64,000 nucleotides of DNA from positions 55,764 to 119,763 of the forward strand of contig JAEUVO010000076.1 of NCBI GenBank assembly GCA_016786885.1, written 5' to 3'. Position 1 is the stretch's first letter. The number at the start of each line of letters is the position of its first letter. The DNA comes from Chitinophagaceae bacterium. Lineage in GTDB: Bacteria > Bacteroidota > Bacteroidia > Chitinophagales > Chitinophagaceae. The notes beneath the pieces are model-generated. The model worked only from the letters and a program-made list of their open reading frames with translations, had not been told where the DNA came from and did no database searches. Of this stretch, positions 36,294-45,862 are shown one piece after another. Position numbers and translations under genes: made by a program.

Positions 36294-37613
36294 TTAAAGC
36301 TTTGTAACCTTCAATTCAACTCTTCTGTTCTTTGCCCGGTTGGCTTCAGTGTCGTTGGGAGCTATTGGCATATCTGGTCCATATCCTTTAATGGTAATTC
36401 TTCCTTCATCAATTCCTTTGGAGGCCAGATAATCTTTACAGCTTCTCACTCTTTTTAATGATAGTTCCCTGTTGAGGGCTGCGGCGCCTTCAGCAGAAGT
36501 ATGACCTGATAAAAGAATTTCGATACCTGCATTATCTTTCATCAGCGCCGCAAGTTTATCCAATTCTGTTTTACCCGCCGGAAGCAGTTTGGCACTATTA
36601 ACCTCAAATTGTATATTATTCATCACCAGGTTATCTCCTTCCTGCAATGTTTTATCATTGTATACTATTTTTCCTGATCGTTTGAGTTCCAGTTCTACAA
36701 ATTCGCTTACATCGCCAGCAAATACATCCACCTGTTTCTGGTCAGACGAATACCCGGCTGCGCTACCGGTAACTATTGACAGGCCGGCAGGAATATCTTC
36801 TATTGTGAAATTCCCTTCGTCATCAGTGGTAACAGTTCCATAATTATCTACAGAGGCAGATGCATTTATTATTGGCTCCCTGGTTACGGCATCTACTACT
36901 TTGCCTTGTATTTTGCCTTTATAAAATATTTTGGGGTTGATCAGCAGTTTTACAAAATCAATTGCAAAGCCATCACCCAGTTTCGTAGTAGGGTCATCAA
37001 TGGCAATAACTAATGAATCTGCATTCAGTTTTTGTAATAGTTCCGTGGTGAGACGGAGGCGGATCAATTTCCCAATGGGGCCTGTCTGGTTGATCAGGTT
37101 TATTGTTTTCTCTGCTTCTGTAAACCGCAATCCATTTATTTTTACCTGGAACCTGGAGCCCATTTCCGGGGCCTGGAAATCATCAATGAAGATTTGCAGG
37201 TCTGCAGAATCAATTTTTACCGTTTTTAATTCTTTCAGGGGAATAACAATTGCCACGGGATTATTGGAGGGCCTCTTCGTTGTTATACAATAACCATCCT
37301 GATTGGTGCCGCCAGAAAAATACTTATACGAAGAGGGTATCATTATCATATCAGTACCTTTTGCATTCTCGGGTTTATGAGCCCACGGGTAGCCATGTGA
37401 CCCGGTGGATCTGCCTGTAAACGGATTGAACTCTTCTTCAAACCCGAAACCAAGATTATCGATATCACCCACCCGTATCATCAGGTCGGCCTCAGCAGTG
37501 TTTCTTAAAACAAGGAATTGTTTACTCCAGTCACCATCAGTTTCTGTGGTACGCTGGGCTACCAGGCAATAAGAAAAAAGTAAAGCAGCAAAAAGGAGAA
37601 ATTTTTCTTTCAT
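36294..37613 (-). CDS. OmpA-family protein with carboxypeptidase-regulatory-like domain
   Basis: A 439-residue exported protein. ATG 37613 is preferred because it begins the signal peptide MKEKFLLFAALLFSYCLVAQ; ATG 37658 would prepend 15 residues. Residues about 30-235 are an unrecognised beta domain (ADLMIRVGDIDNLGFGFEEEFNPF). A CarboxypepD_reg-like domain follows (GKVVDAVTREPIINASASV ... DEGNFTIEDIPAG, about 240-310). The C-terminal ~110 residues are the OmpA peptidoglycan-binding fold (IQFEVNSAKLLPAGK, LSGHTSAEG, GYGPDMPIAPNDT, NRRVELKVTKL). It probably links the outer membrane to the cell wall. It stands alone and is not similar to the two OmpA genes near 55 kb outside the last domain. 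Confidence 0.87.
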   Translation of the reverse strand: MKEKFLLFAALLFSYCLVAQRTTETDGDWSKQFLVLRNTAEADLMIRVGDIDNLGFGFEEEFNPFTGRSTGSHGYPWAHKPENAKGTDMIMIPSSYKYFSGGTNQDGYCITTKRPSNNPVAIVIPLKELKTVKIDSADLQIFIDDFQAPEMGSRFQVKINGLRFTEAEKTINLINQTGPIGKLIRLRLTTELLQKLNADSLVIAIDDPTTKLGDGFAIDFVKLLINPKIFYKGKIQGKVVDAVTREPIINASASVDNYGTVTTDDEGNFTIEDIPAGLSIVTGSAAGYSSDQKQVDVFAGDVSEFVELELKRSGKIVYNDKTLQEGDNLVMNNIQFEVNSAKLLPAGKTELDKLAALMKDNAGIEILLSGHTSAEGAAALNRELSLKRVRSCKDYLASKGIDEGRITIKGYGPDMPIAPNDTEANRAKNRRVELKVTKL

Positions 37614-37935
37614 ACTATTATAGATTAATGGTAGTACTAAAGTAGGAATTTTGAGCATTGTAGTTGTACCTGTTGCAGTTTAAAACACATCAATCCCGAT
37701 TCAAATGGAGGACAGTCAGCAGCACTACTTGCAGCAATAATGACTCCAGCGATTTTGCAACGCAAAAGAATGCAGGACAGATCAAAAACCGTTTCTTTTC
37801 CCCACCTGTGAATAACTCAAAATCTTGGGTGCAAGGCTCGTTTTGGTATATTTGCCCGAATGACCGGCCGCTGGCTGGTTTAGAGCCGATAACCAAAAGA
37901 AAAACATTCTTTTATACTTAGAACGTACCGTGACC
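37614..37935. other. intergenic stretch with the topoisomerase IV promoter
   Basis: A 322-base gap between the divergent OmpA gene and parE. Only the promoter listed separately stands out. Short open frames here overlap the promoter and have no protein-like character. Confidence 0.6.
37825..37854 (+). promoter_or_regulatory. primary sigma factor promoter of the parE operon
   Basis: TTG at 37825-37827, 19 bases, then TATATTTG at 37847-37854. This is an exact fit to the Bacteroidota -33/-7 layout (TTG-N19-TAnnTTTG). The start of transcription would fall near 37861, giving a leader of about 75 bases before ATG 37936. Confidence 0.65.
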
Positions 37936-39834
37936 ATGGCAAAAGAAAAAGACAGCACCAACCTGTTTGATTATACAGAAGACAGTATCAAATCCCTCGA
38001 TTGGAAAGAGCATATCCGGCTGAGGCCGGGTATGTATATTGGGAAACTGGGTGATGGGTCATCGCCAGATGATGGTATTTATGTACTGGTGAAGGAAGTA
38101 ATGGATAACTGTATTGATGAATACACGATGGGGCATGGCAAAACGGTAGAACTGGCCATAGAAGGAAAAACCGTCACGATCCGCGACTATGGACGGGGTA
38201 TTCCCCTTGGCAAAGTGGTGGATGTGGTAAGTAAAATAAACACCGGGGCCAAATATGACAGTAAAGCTTTTCAGAAATCTGTAGGCCTGAATGGAGTAGG
38301 AACAAAGGCGGTGAATGCATTGAGTAACTATTTTAAAGTAACCGCCATCAGAGAAGGAAAAGAAAAAACAGCTGAATTTGAAAGGGGAGTGCTGATTAAG
38401 GAATACAAAGAAGCAAAGACAGGCGAGGAGAATGGAACACTTGTCACCTTTATCCCGGATGAAACAGTGTTTAAAAACTTTAAGTTCATTCCTGAATTCT
38501 TAGAGAACCAGATATGGAATTATTGCTTTTTAAATGCCGGATTAAAGATCGTTTTCAATGGTAAAAGTTATGTGAGTAAAAATGGGTTGCTGGATCTGTT
38601 GCAACGTAAGACCAATGAAGATGAGATCCGTTATCCTATCATCCACCTGAAAGGTAATGATATTGAAATAGCGCTTTCACATACTAATGAATACGGAGAA
38701 GATATATACAGCTTTGTAAACGGGCAGCACACTACACAGGGAGGTACTCACCAGCAAGCCTTCCGTGAAGCATATGTAAAAACGATCAGGGATTTCTTTA
38801 AGAAAGATTATGATGCGTCTGACATAAGAACAGGTATTGTAGCCGCGGTATCTGTAAGAGTAGTGGAACCGGTTTTTGAATCACAGACCAAGACAAAGCT
38901 TGGATCTGTAAATGTGGATGTGGACGGGCCAAGTATGCGGCAGTTTGTGGGTGATTTCTTATCAAAAGAACTGGATAATTACCTGCACAAAAACCCATCT
39001 GTAGCTGAAGCATTAAAAAAACGTATCGAGCAAAGTGAAAGAGAACGAAAAGAACTGGCAGGCATTAAGAAACTAGCCAATGAAAGGGCCAAAAAAGCTA
39101 ACCTGCATAACCGCAAACTCCGCGACTGCCGCTACCACCTGGATGATGATGCCCCTTCAAAAGGTAAAGAGGAATTTGTTGCAAAGCAAAACGAAACAAC
39201 CATTTTCATTACAGAAGGTGATAGTGCCAGCGGCTCCATAACCAAAGCAAGAAATGTGGAAACACAGGCTGTATTCAGTCTGCGGGGTAAACCATTGAAT
39301 TGTTTTGGGCTTACAAAGAAAGTAGTTTACGAAAACGAAGAGTTCAATTTGTTGCAACATGCCCTGAATATAGAAGAAGGATTAGAAGGGCTCCGGTTCA
39401 ATAATGTGGTAATTGCTACAGATGCTGATGTTGATGGTATGCACATCCGTTTATTATTAATGACATTCTTCCTGCAGTTCTTCCCTGACCTGGTGAAACA
39501 TGAGAAAGTGTATGTGTTGGAAACTCCATTGTTTCGGGTACGAAATAAGCAAGAAACGATCTACTGCTTTAGCGAGCAGGAGAAACTGGAGGCAATGAAA
39601 AAATTAGGCTCTAAGCCTGAGGTAACCCGGTTCAAGGGATTAGGAGAAATAAGCCCTGATGAATTTGCTCAGTTCATTGGAACCGGCATGCGAAAACAAC
39701 TGATGAGAGTGGAAGAAGGAGAACATATTCAGCAGTTATTGGAATACTATATGGGTAAGAACACACCAGACCGGCAAGAATTTATTATTAATAACCTGAA
39801 AGTTGAGTTGGATATTGTAGAGGAAAATGTTTAA
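37936..39834 (+). CDS. parE: DNA topoisomerase IV subunit B
   Basis: A 632-residue type IIA topoisomerase ATPase subunit from ATG 37936; GTG 37930 would add two residues. The GHKL ATPase domain shows MDNCIDEY (ATP-binding Asn), [10 protein letters not shown] and the lid [14 protein letters not shown]. The transducer domain and then the TOPRIM domain follow, with [14 protein letters not shown] and the metal motif DADVDGMH. With ParC it decatenates daughter chromosomes. It is assigned to topoisomerase IV rather than gyrase because the partner encoded 2 kb downstream has the topoisomerase IV-like A-subunit tail. It is first in a five-gene operon. Confidence 0.9.
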   Translation: MAKEKDSTNLFDYTEDSIKSLDWKEHIRLRPGMYIGKLGDGSSPDDGIYVLVKEVMDNCIDEYTMGHGKTVELAIEGKTVTIRDYGRGIPLGKVVDVVSKINTGAKYDSKAFQKSVGLNGVGTKAVNALSNYFKVTAIREGKEKTAEFERGVLIKEYKEAKTGEENGTLVTFIPDETVFKNFKFIPEFLENQIWNYCFLNAGLKIVFNGKSYVSKNGLLDLLQRKTNEDEIRYPIIHLKGNDIEIALSHTNEYGEDIYSFVNGQHTTQGGTHQQAFREAYVKTIRDFFKKDYDASDIRTGIVAAVSVRVVEPVFESQTKTKLGSVNVDVDGPSMRQFVGDFLSKELDNYLHKNPSVAEALKKRIEQSERERKELAGIKKLANERAKKANLHNRKLRDCRYHLDDDAPSKGKEEFVAKQNETTIFITEGDSASGSITKARNVETQAVFSLRGKPLNCFGLTKKVVYENEEFNLLQHALNIEEGLEGLRFNNVVIATDADVDGMHIRLLLMTFFLQFFPDLVKHEKVYVLETPLFRVRNKQETIYCFSEQEKLEAMKKLGSKPEVTRFKGLGEISPDEFAQFIGTGMRKQLMRVEEGEHIQQLLEYYMGKNTPDRQEFIINNLKVELDIVEENV

Positions 39835-39845
39835 AGAAACGACCC

Positions 39846-40652
39846 ATGTTTGAATTTCATGCTGACAGAAAAAGATACTTTGACATACAGGTTTTAAATG
39901 CCGGGAAGTACGTCATTCCTTTTATAGAGGAGAAGTATCCTATAAAGCAAGGGATGCGGATACTGGAAATCGGATGCGGGGAAGGCGGTGTTTTAAAAGC
40001 ATTTATCAATAAAGGATGCGAAGGGGTGGGAGTGGAACTTGATGCACCGAGAATTGATGATGCAAAAAAGTTCATGCCGGAAGATATTGCTTCAGGACGA
40101 ATACGGTTTGTAGTGAAAGACATTTATAAGGTGGATGTGGAGAATGACTTTAACGGGCTATTTGATATCATTTTACTTAAGGATGTAATCGAACATATAC
40201 ATGACCAGGCAAAACTGATTGGCTGGATGAAGAATTTTTTGAAACCTGCCACGGCAGACAGGCCCGGGGGCATAGTTTTTTTTGGATTTCCACCATGGTA
40301 CATGCCATTTGGAGGGCACCAGCAAATATGCAGGTCAAAAATTTCGAGACTGCCCTATTTACATTTGCTGCCCAAGGGGATATATAAATGGATATTAAAA
40401 AACAGGAAAGAAAATGTGGAAGAGATGATGGAGGTAAGAGAAACCGGGATCAGTATAGAACGATTTGAAAAAATTTGTAAGAAGGAAGGATATAGTCTTT
40501 TTCATAAAAGACATTATTTATTAAATCCTATTTATGAATGGAAATTTGGCTGGAAACCAAGAAAACAGGCGGGTTTGATCAGCGTAATACCTTTTTTCCG
40601 GAATTTTCTTACTACCTGCGTTTATTATATTATTCAACCAGTTAACAAATAA
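39846..40652 (+). CDS. class I SAM-dependent methyltransferase in the topoisomerase IV operon
   Basis: A 268-residue methyltransferase of the Methyltransf_23/UbiG-like type. SAM motif I is LEIGCGEGGVLKAF, the acidic loop is VGVELDAP and the post-motif is DIILLKDVIEHIHDQAK. The C-terminal half (IYKWILKNRKENVEEMM ... PRKQAGLISVIPFF) is hydrophobic and basic at its end, and this half of such proteins is often involved in lipid or saccharide substrates. It lies 11 bases after parE and 2 bases before the DUF1835 gene. Substrate unknown. Its position between parE and parC is likely genomic habit rather than evidence of a DNA role. Confidence 0.85.
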   Translation: MFEFHADRKRYFDIQVLNAGKYVIPFIEEKYPIKQGMRILEIGCGEGGVLKAFINKGCEGVGVELDAPRIDDAKKFMPEDIASGRIRFVVKDIYKVDVENDFNGLFDIILLKDVIEHIHDQAKLIGWMKNFLKPATADRPGGIVFFGFPPWYMPFGGHQQICRSKISRLPYLHLLPKGIYKWILKNRKENVEEMMEVRETGISIERFEKICKKEGYSLFHKRHYLLNPIYEWKFGWKPRKQAGLISVIPFFRNFLTTCVYYIIQPVNK

Positions 40653-40654
40653 CA

Positions 40655-41509
40655 ATGATACATATAGTTTTTAATGAGAGTGAAGTTGAACTGATGCAAC
40701 AAGTAATCCAACTGGATGAAACACTGGCTGGTGAAGTAATACAGATAAGAGATGATTTTGCTGTAGGACCATTGGCTGGTATTGATACAGAGGAAGGATG
40801 GCAGGCACGACTGGATTGGTGGCGCATGATATCTGCAGGATCGCCTTATTCAAGCGATTTGGTGGGAAGTTTTGATGACAGAGAAACTGTTAAGCAGATC
40901 AAAGCAAAGTTGGATGAAAATCCCACGGAAGAATTATGGATATGGATGGGGCAGAACCAGCATGATGTGATGGGCTATTACTGGCTGATGCCACAATTCA
41001 GGGAATACCAGGGTAGAGTAATGATCCTTTATCTTAATAACCTGCCATTCATTAATGAGAAAGGTCATATATTTTATCCATCATGGTTGAGTGAGATACA
41101 ACCGAAGGAGTTTACAAAAGCCAAGAAACTGGCCCGCCCCGTAACCCTGAGTGAGTTTGAAATTGACCCTGATGAATGGAGAAAAATTGCAGAAGAGAAT
41201 GCTATCGTACGAATACTGGAAGGTGGTAAGAAAATTGCAGGTAAGGAAGAAAGTTTTTATGATATAGAAATATTAAAGAACATCACAGGTGAATGGCAAA
41301 AAGCTACCAGGGTATTGACTAATACATTGCACCGGATGAAAATAAAGACAGGTGATATTTTTATTATGTGGCGAATGAAATCATTGATCAATGAAGGAAA
41401 AATTGAAGTAACCGGTGATGCTGGCAAAGCCTGGAAAGATTTTGATGTAAGGAAAACGGAAGGTAAGCAAGGGGAAATTGCATTTGAGAAAGAAGAAGCA
41501 AATTATTAG
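40655..41509 (+). CDS. DUF1835 - DUF3658 protein
   Basis: A 284-residue protein. Residues 1-120 match DUF1835 (MIHIVFNESEVELMQQVIQL ... DDFAVGPLAGI ... WWRMIS). The end matches DUF3658 (about 215-275; TRVLTNTLHRMKIKTGDIFIMWRMKSLINEGKIEVTGD), which resembles a small winged or helical domain at the tail of these proteins. Family members are cytoplasmic and of unknown role. The sequence HIVFNES... DDFAVGPL is the family hallmark I recall. It lies 2 bases after the methyltransferase stop and 2 bases before the next ATG, so it is tightly coupled in the operon. Confidence 0.82.
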   Translation: MIHIVFNESEVELMQQVIQLDETLAGEVIQIRDDFAVGPLAGIDTEEGWQARLDWWRMISAGSPYSSDLVGSFDDRETVKQIKAKLDENPTEELWIWMGQNQHDVMGYYWLMPQFREYQGRVMILYLNNLPFINEKGHIFYPSWLSEIQPKEFTKAKKLARPVTLSEFEIDPDEWRKIAEENAIVRILEGGKKIAGKEESFYDIEILKNITGEWQKATRVLTNTLHRMKIKTGDIFIMWRMKSLINEGKIEVTGDAGKAWKDFDVRKTEGKQGEIAFEKEEANY

Positions 41510-41511
41510 TT

Positions 41512-41865
41512 ATGAAGAATACTATCAGGCTTGAAGAGGCTGCTATGTTTGGCCTGAGTATTTATGTATTGTATTCTTTACAAGCTGAATGGTGGTGGTA
41601 TCTCATCTTGTTCCTTGGGCCGGATATAAGTATGCTGGGTTACCTGGCAGGAAATAAGGCTGGCGCATTTATTTATAATTTGTTCCATCATAAGGGGATA
41701 GCAGTGATCTTTTTTATAACAGGCATCCTCTTGCCACATTTTCTTATACAGATAACAGGCATTGTGCTATTTGGACATGCATCTATGGACAGAATGCTGG
41801 GATATGGATTGAAGACATCAGAAGGATTTAAATATACACATTTAGGGATAATAGGAAAGAAATAA
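41512..41865 (+). CDS. DUF4260 small membrane protein
   Basis: A 117-residue membrane protein of family DUF4260, recognised by the RLEEAAMFGLSIYVL start, FLGPDISMLGYLAG, NLFHHKGIAV and the end GFKYTHLGIIGKK. It has four hydrophobic segments (about 10-27, 32-47, 60-80, 82-98). The histidines after helix 3 and the DMLGYGLK-like loop are conserved in the family. Function is unknown. It is 2 bases after the DUF1835 gene and 3 bases before parC. Confidence 0.83.
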   Translation: MKNTIRLEEAAMFGLSIYVLYSLQAEWWWYLILFLGPDISMLGYLAGNKAGAFIYNLFHHKGIAVIFFITGILLPHFLIQITGIVLFGHASMDRMLGYGLKTSEGFKYTHLGIIGKK

Positions 41866-41868
41866 GAA

Positions 41869-44385
41869 ATGAGTGCAGCAAAGAATAAAATAACGGACGT
41901 ACAGAATAATGATAGTGGCTTGCATGGCCAGTACAAAACATGGTTTTTGGACTACGCTTCTTATGTGATTTTGGAAAGAGCAGTGCCTGCAGTAGAAGAT
42001 GGGTTGAAACCGGTTCAACGACGTATTCTTCATGCAATGAAAGAAATGGATGATGGCCGTTTTAATAAAGTGGCAAATATCATTGGTCAGGCAATGCAGT
42101 ATCATCCGCATGGTGATGCCAGTATTGGAGATGCGCTGGTAAATATGGGTCAAAAAGACCTGCTGATCGAAACTCAGGGTAACTGGGGCGATGTAAGGAC
42201 TGGAGATGACGCTGCGGCGGCCCGCTATATTGAAGCTAGGTTGAGCAAATTTGCATTGGAAGTTGCTTTTAATGCAAAAACAACTGAATGGCAGTTAAGT
42301 TATGATGGCAGAAAGAATGAACCCGTTACATTGCCTATGAAGTTTCCTTTATTATTGGCACAGGGTGCTGATGGTATTGCCGTAGGGTTGTCCACAAAGA
42401 TACTTCCCCATAATTTCTGTGAACTGTTAGAGGCTGCGATAAAATACCTGAGAGGAAAAAGATTTGAATTGTACCCAGACTTTCAGACAGGCGGGATGAT
42501 CGATGTAGCAGATTATAATTATGGAAAAAGAGGCGGTAAGGTAAAAGTCAGAGCACATATTGAGGAAATAGATAAGAAGACACTGGCAATTAAAAGTGTA
42601 CCATACGGTGTTACCACCACTCAGTTAATGGAGTCAATTGTTAAAGCAAATGACCAGGGAAAGATCAAGATCAAGAAAGTAACCGATAACACCGCAGCAG
42701 AAGTGGAGATACAGGTCGATTTGGCCCCGGGTATTTCTCCGGATATCACTATTGATGCGTTGTATAAGTTTACTGATTGTGAAGTTTCCATTTCTCCCAA
42801 TGCCTGTGTGATCGCAGAACAAAAGCCCCAGTTTTTGGGTGTACAGGAGCTATTAAAGTTATCTGTTGATAAAACAAAAGATCTGCTTGAACAGGAACTG
42901 AAGATAAAACTGAATGAACTTCAGGAGAAATGGCACTATACTTCCCTGGAGAAGATATTTTTTGAAGAGAAGATATACAAGGAACTGGAGAAAAAACATG
43001 AAACATGGGATAAAGTGCTGGGAGCAATTGACAAAGCATTTGTGCCTTTTAAAAAACAATTGAAAAGGGCTGTGACAAGGGAAGATATTATTAAACTGAC
43101 GGAGAAACCTGTTCGCCGTATTTATAAACTTGATATTGATGAACTGAATGATCAGATCAAAGGCCTTGAAGCAGAAATAAAACAAGTAAAGCATGATCTG
43201 AATAACCTTGTTGACTATGCTGTTGCCTATTATGAGAACCTGTTAAAGAAATATGGTAAAGAAAGACAGCGGAAAACGGAAATTAAGCAGTTTGAGATAA
43301 TTGAAGCGAAGAATGTAGCAATTGCCAATACCAAACTTTATGTAAACAGGGAAGAAGGTTTCATTGGAACAGGATTAAAGAAAGATGAGCTGCTGTTTGA
43401 ATGCTCTGATCTGGATGATATTATCGTTTTTGCCAAGCGGGGTATTATGAAAGTTGTAAAGGTTTCTGAGAAAACCTTTATTGGCAAAGACATTTTGCAT
43501 GCAGCTGTTTTTCAAAAAAATGATGAACGTACCACTTACAATATGATCTACTCTGATGGTAAAGGAGGGGTCAGTTATGCTAAACGTTTTAATGTAACCG
43601 GTGTAACAAGAGATAAGGAATATGATCTTACAAGAGGAGATGAAAAAAGTAAAGTGCATTACCTGAGTGTCAATGCCAATGGGGAAGCCGAAGTCGTAAA
43701 GATCGTATTGACCCCTGGTTCTTCTGCCCGTATAAAGGAGTTTGACTTTTATTTTGAAGAACTGGCTATCAAAGGACGCAGCAGTATGGGTAACCAGGTT
43801 ACCAAGTACCCGATCAAATCTGTAAAATTCAAAGAAGCCGGGAAAGCCACCCTTAGCGGACGTAAACTATGGTTTGATGAAAAATTTGGCCGCCTGAGCG
43901 CTGAGGAAAAAGGAACCTATCTTGGAAGTTTTGAACCTGAAGACAGAATACTTGTAATGTACACCGATGGTAATTATGAAGTAACAGACCAGGAAATGAC
44001 ACAAAAGATAGATCCTGAAAAGGTATTACATATTGGAAAGTTTGATCCTGAAAATATTATTACTACTGTGTATGTGGATAATGACAAGAAACAATATATG
44101 GTGAAACGTTTCAAGATTGAAACAAGTACATTAAAAACTAAATTCCTGTTTATAAAAGAGGGGGATGGAAATTATGTTGAAGCTGTAACAACAGATGACG
44201 AACCGGTACTGGCAATGCAACAAGGCAGGGGCGCACAAATAAGAAAGGCTAAGTTGAAAATAGTTAAGATAGCCGAAGTGACAGGTTGGAAAACTGTGGG
44301 TACAAAACTGGCAGATTATAGCAAATCAACAGAGATGGAGTGGGTGAAACCAAAAGATGAAAACAAACAGCCGGAGTTATTTTAA
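41869..44385 (+). CDS. parC: DNA topoisomerase IV subunit A
   Basis: An 838-residue type IIA topoisomerase breakage-reunion subunit. The winged-helix domain carries RRILHAMKE, and the catalytic tyrosine Y120 sits in AAARYIEARLS. Arg119 next to it matches the family. The coiled-coil tower covers about 330-440. The C-terminal half (about 480-838) is the beta-pinwheel domain, but without a clear GyrA box (QRRGGRG), which supports topoisomerase IV rather than gyrase. The end KDENKQPELF is polar. With ParE it removes chromosome links. It is last in the operon and converges with an unknown gene 5 bases away, with no terminator visible. Confidence 0.92.
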   Translation: MSAAKNKITDVQNNDSGLHGQYKTWFLDYASYVILERAVPAVEDGLKPVQRRILHAMKEMDDGRFNKVANIIGQAMQYHPHGDASIGDALVNMGQKDLLIETQGNWGDVRTGDDAAAARYIEARLSKFALEVAFNAKTTEWQLSYDGRKNEPVTLPMKFPLLLAQGADGIAVGLSTKILPHNFCELLEAAIKYLRGKRFELYPDFQTGGMIDVADYNYGKRGGKVKVRAHIEEIDKKTLAIKSVPYGVTTTQLMESIVKANDQGKIKIKKVTDNTAAEVEIQVDLAPGISPDITIDALYKFTDCEVSISPNACVIAEQKPQFLGVQELLKLSVDKTKDLLEQELKIKLNELQEKWHYTSLEKIFFEEKIYKELEKKHETWDKVLGAIDKAFVPFKKQLKRAVTREDIIKLTEKPVRRIYKLDIDELNDQIKGLEAEIKQVKHDLNNLVDYAVAYYENLLKKYGKERQRKTEIKQFEIIEAKNVAIANTKLYVNREEGFIGTGLKKDELLFECSDLDDIIVFAKRGIMKVVKVSEKTFIGKDILHAAVFQKNDERTTYNMIYSDGKGGVSYAKRFNVTGVTRDKEYDLTRGDEKSKVHYLSVNANGEAEVVKIVLTPGSSARIKEFDFYFEELAIKGRSSMGNQVTKYPIKSVKFKEAGKATLSGRKLWFDEKFGRLSAEEKGTYLGSFEPEDRILVMYTDGNYEVTDQEMTQKIDPEKVLHIGKFDPENIITTVYVDNDKKQYMVKRFKIETSTLKTKFLFIKEGDGNYVEAVTTDDEPVLAMQQGRGAQIRKAKLKIVKIAEVTGWKTVGTKLADYSKSTEMEWVKPKDENKQPELF

Positions 44386-44390
44386 TAAGT

Positions 44391-45314
44391 TCAGTTTTTC
44401 TTTCTTTTGATTCTTATTGTAGCATTCTTTTGCATATTACTGGATAGTCTGATATCGTATTGTTTTTTCCCATCATGAACCCGCATCAGGGCTGTATTGG
44501 GAGGTATCAGCCCCAGGCTTTCTGCAAACATTGATATCTCATTATTATTCCGGGCAGTATCCAGCACCAAATCAATATGAATAGATCTATGTGTCAGCTT
44601 CTGGTTGAACATGATCAGTTTTTCATTAAAAAAGACGGAGATAATATCGCCATCTATTTCTCCATTATCATAAAAATCAACCCGCAATGAATCCGATTCC
44701 ACTTCAATTTCATTCACGATCTCATTTTGTCTTTCTGCATACTCTTTTTCAATAACATAGTTAACCACCTTCCGGGGGATAACATTTACTGCTACTACGG
44801 TATCTGCAGCAGTAGGCTGCCAAACCTGGTAATTTTCTTTATACTCACTGATTGCTTTAAGAACAGAATCCTTTTTACTTATATCGGCATTTAAAGTAAG
44901 CTTAAACTTAATGTCAGCACAGGTATATCGATAATCGGGCATAGCCACAAACGATCCCGCAAGTACTGATTCAGCCTGGGCTACTTTCAATATAGCCTGC
45001 ATATTCATGATGCAATCCACTTCAAAGTTAGCAGCAGAGCCGTGGTACACTACAGGTATATCGTACAAACTAAGCTGGCGGGTGGCCATATTGAAATTAC
45101 CTTTTACCTGTATACTGCGGTAGGTGTTCTTGAAATAATAATTGAGGATGCCCTTAACATAGTTTTTTTCCGGCTGCAATATCATTTCCACCAGGTAATT
45201 ATTGGCAGAGCTGTTTGTTTTAACGTTGGCAAAACCGTACCAGTAGCCAAAAACGGATTGGGAGTTCGAATGAAGGGAAATAAACAATAAGAGTATCAAT
45301 GATCCTTTCTTCAT
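44391..45314 (-). CDS. exported hypothetical protein, 307 aa
   Basis: Family not recognised. A signal peptide (MKKGSLILLLFISLHSNSQS) precedes a mature protein rich in beta strands (FGYWYGFANVKTNSSANNYLVEMILQ ... SIQVKGNFNMATRQLSLYD). The last ~110 residues (RVDFYDNGEIDGDIISVFFN ... NTALMRVHDGKKQYDIRLSSNM) look like a separate beta domain ending in a basic tail KRKKN. The DNGEIDGD segment is reminiscent of Ca2+-binding loops. A TGACTTTTG box lies 17 bases upstream. The gene stands alone. Confidence 0.75.
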   Translation of the reverse strand: MKKGSLILLLFISLHSNSQSVFGYWYGFANVKTNSSANNYLVEMILQPEKNYVKGILNYYFKNTYRSIQVKGNFNMATRQLSLYDIPVVYHGSAANFEVDCIMNMQAILKVAQAESVLAGSFVAMPDYRYTCADIKFKLTLNADISKKDSVLKAISEYKENYQVWQPTAADTVVAVNVIPRKVVNYVIEKEYAERQNEIVNEIEVESDSLRVDFYDNGEIDGDIISVFFNEKLIMFNQKLTHRSIHIDLVLDTARNNNEISMFAESLGLIPPNTALMRVHDGKKQYDIRLSSNMQKNATIRIKRKKN

Positions 45315-45369
45315 GTGGATGTAATATCGACAAAAGTCATGCCTTCCTGAAACGAAGTTTTACACAGTA

Positions 45370-45807
45370 TTATTTCAAGTATCTTTTCATTTCCCGTTCT
45401 ACATCCTTTTGTTTGATACTTTCCCGCTTGTCATGGAATTTCTTTCCTTTGGCAAGACCAATCTCCATTTTCGCCAGGTTCTTATCATTGAAAAAAATCC
45501 GGAGGGGAATAAGTGTGTATCCTTTTTCTTTCAGTTTGGCCTCTATTTTTTTGATCTCCCTTTTCTCAAGTAATAGTTTTCTGTCACGCAGCGGATCATG
45601 GTTATTCACCGTTCCATGGGAATACTGGGCAATATGCAATGACTTTACCCATATTTCTCCTTTATGAATAAGACAGTAGCTGTCATTGAAGCTGGCTCTT
45701 CCGGACCTTAGTGATTTTACTTCCGTTCCAAGCAATACCATACCTGCTTCATATTTTGCATCAATGAAGTATTCATGATAGGCTTGCCTGTTTCTTAATT
45801 CGGCCAT
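45370..45807 (-). CDS. smpB: SsrA-binding protein SmpB
   Basis: A 145-residue SmpB, partner of tmRNA in rescuing stalled ribosomes. ATG 45807 is chosen (MAELRNRQAYHEYFID). The in-frame extension to TTG 45849 runs through the accD terminator. Family marks are EAGMVLLGTEVKSLRSG, DSYCLIHKGEIWVKSLHIAQY, the PLRDRKLLLEKREIKK core and the basic C-terminal tail that enters the mRNA channel (DKRESIKQKDVEREMKRYLK). It is close to the E. coli SmpB length (160). No tmRNA gene was seen in the window. Confidence 0.95.
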   Translation of the reverse strand: MAELRNRQAYHEYFIDAKYEAGMVLLGTEVKSLRSGRASFNDSYCLIHKGEIWVKSLHIAQYSHGTVNNHDPLRDRKLLLEKREIKKIEAKLKEKGYTLIPLRIFFNDKNLAKMEIGLAKGKKFHDKRESIKQKDVEREMKRYLK

Positions 45808-45820
45808 TGTATAAATAAAA

Positions 45821-45842
45821 TAAGAGGCAAAAATACCTCTTA
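45821..45842 (-). terminator. accD terminator, with an smpB -7-like box in its loop
   Basis: On the minus strand TAAGAGG-(8-base loop)-CCTCTTA is followed by TTTTATTTAT, just after the accD stop. The loop contains TATTTTTG, which fits TAnnTTTG, 21 bases upstream of the smpB start. Confidence 0.65.
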
Positions 45843-45862
45843 CTTTCAATTCATTTCTAATC

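Noticed and set aside
37664..37921. 85-codon plus frame (and 68-codon minus frame) before parE
   Set aside because: Both run across the exact TTG-N19-TATATTTG promoter and lack protein-like composition.
45808..45849. N-terminal extension of SmpB from TTG 45849
   Set aside because: The extension passes through the accD terminator hairpin, and the ATG at 45807 matches the family start.
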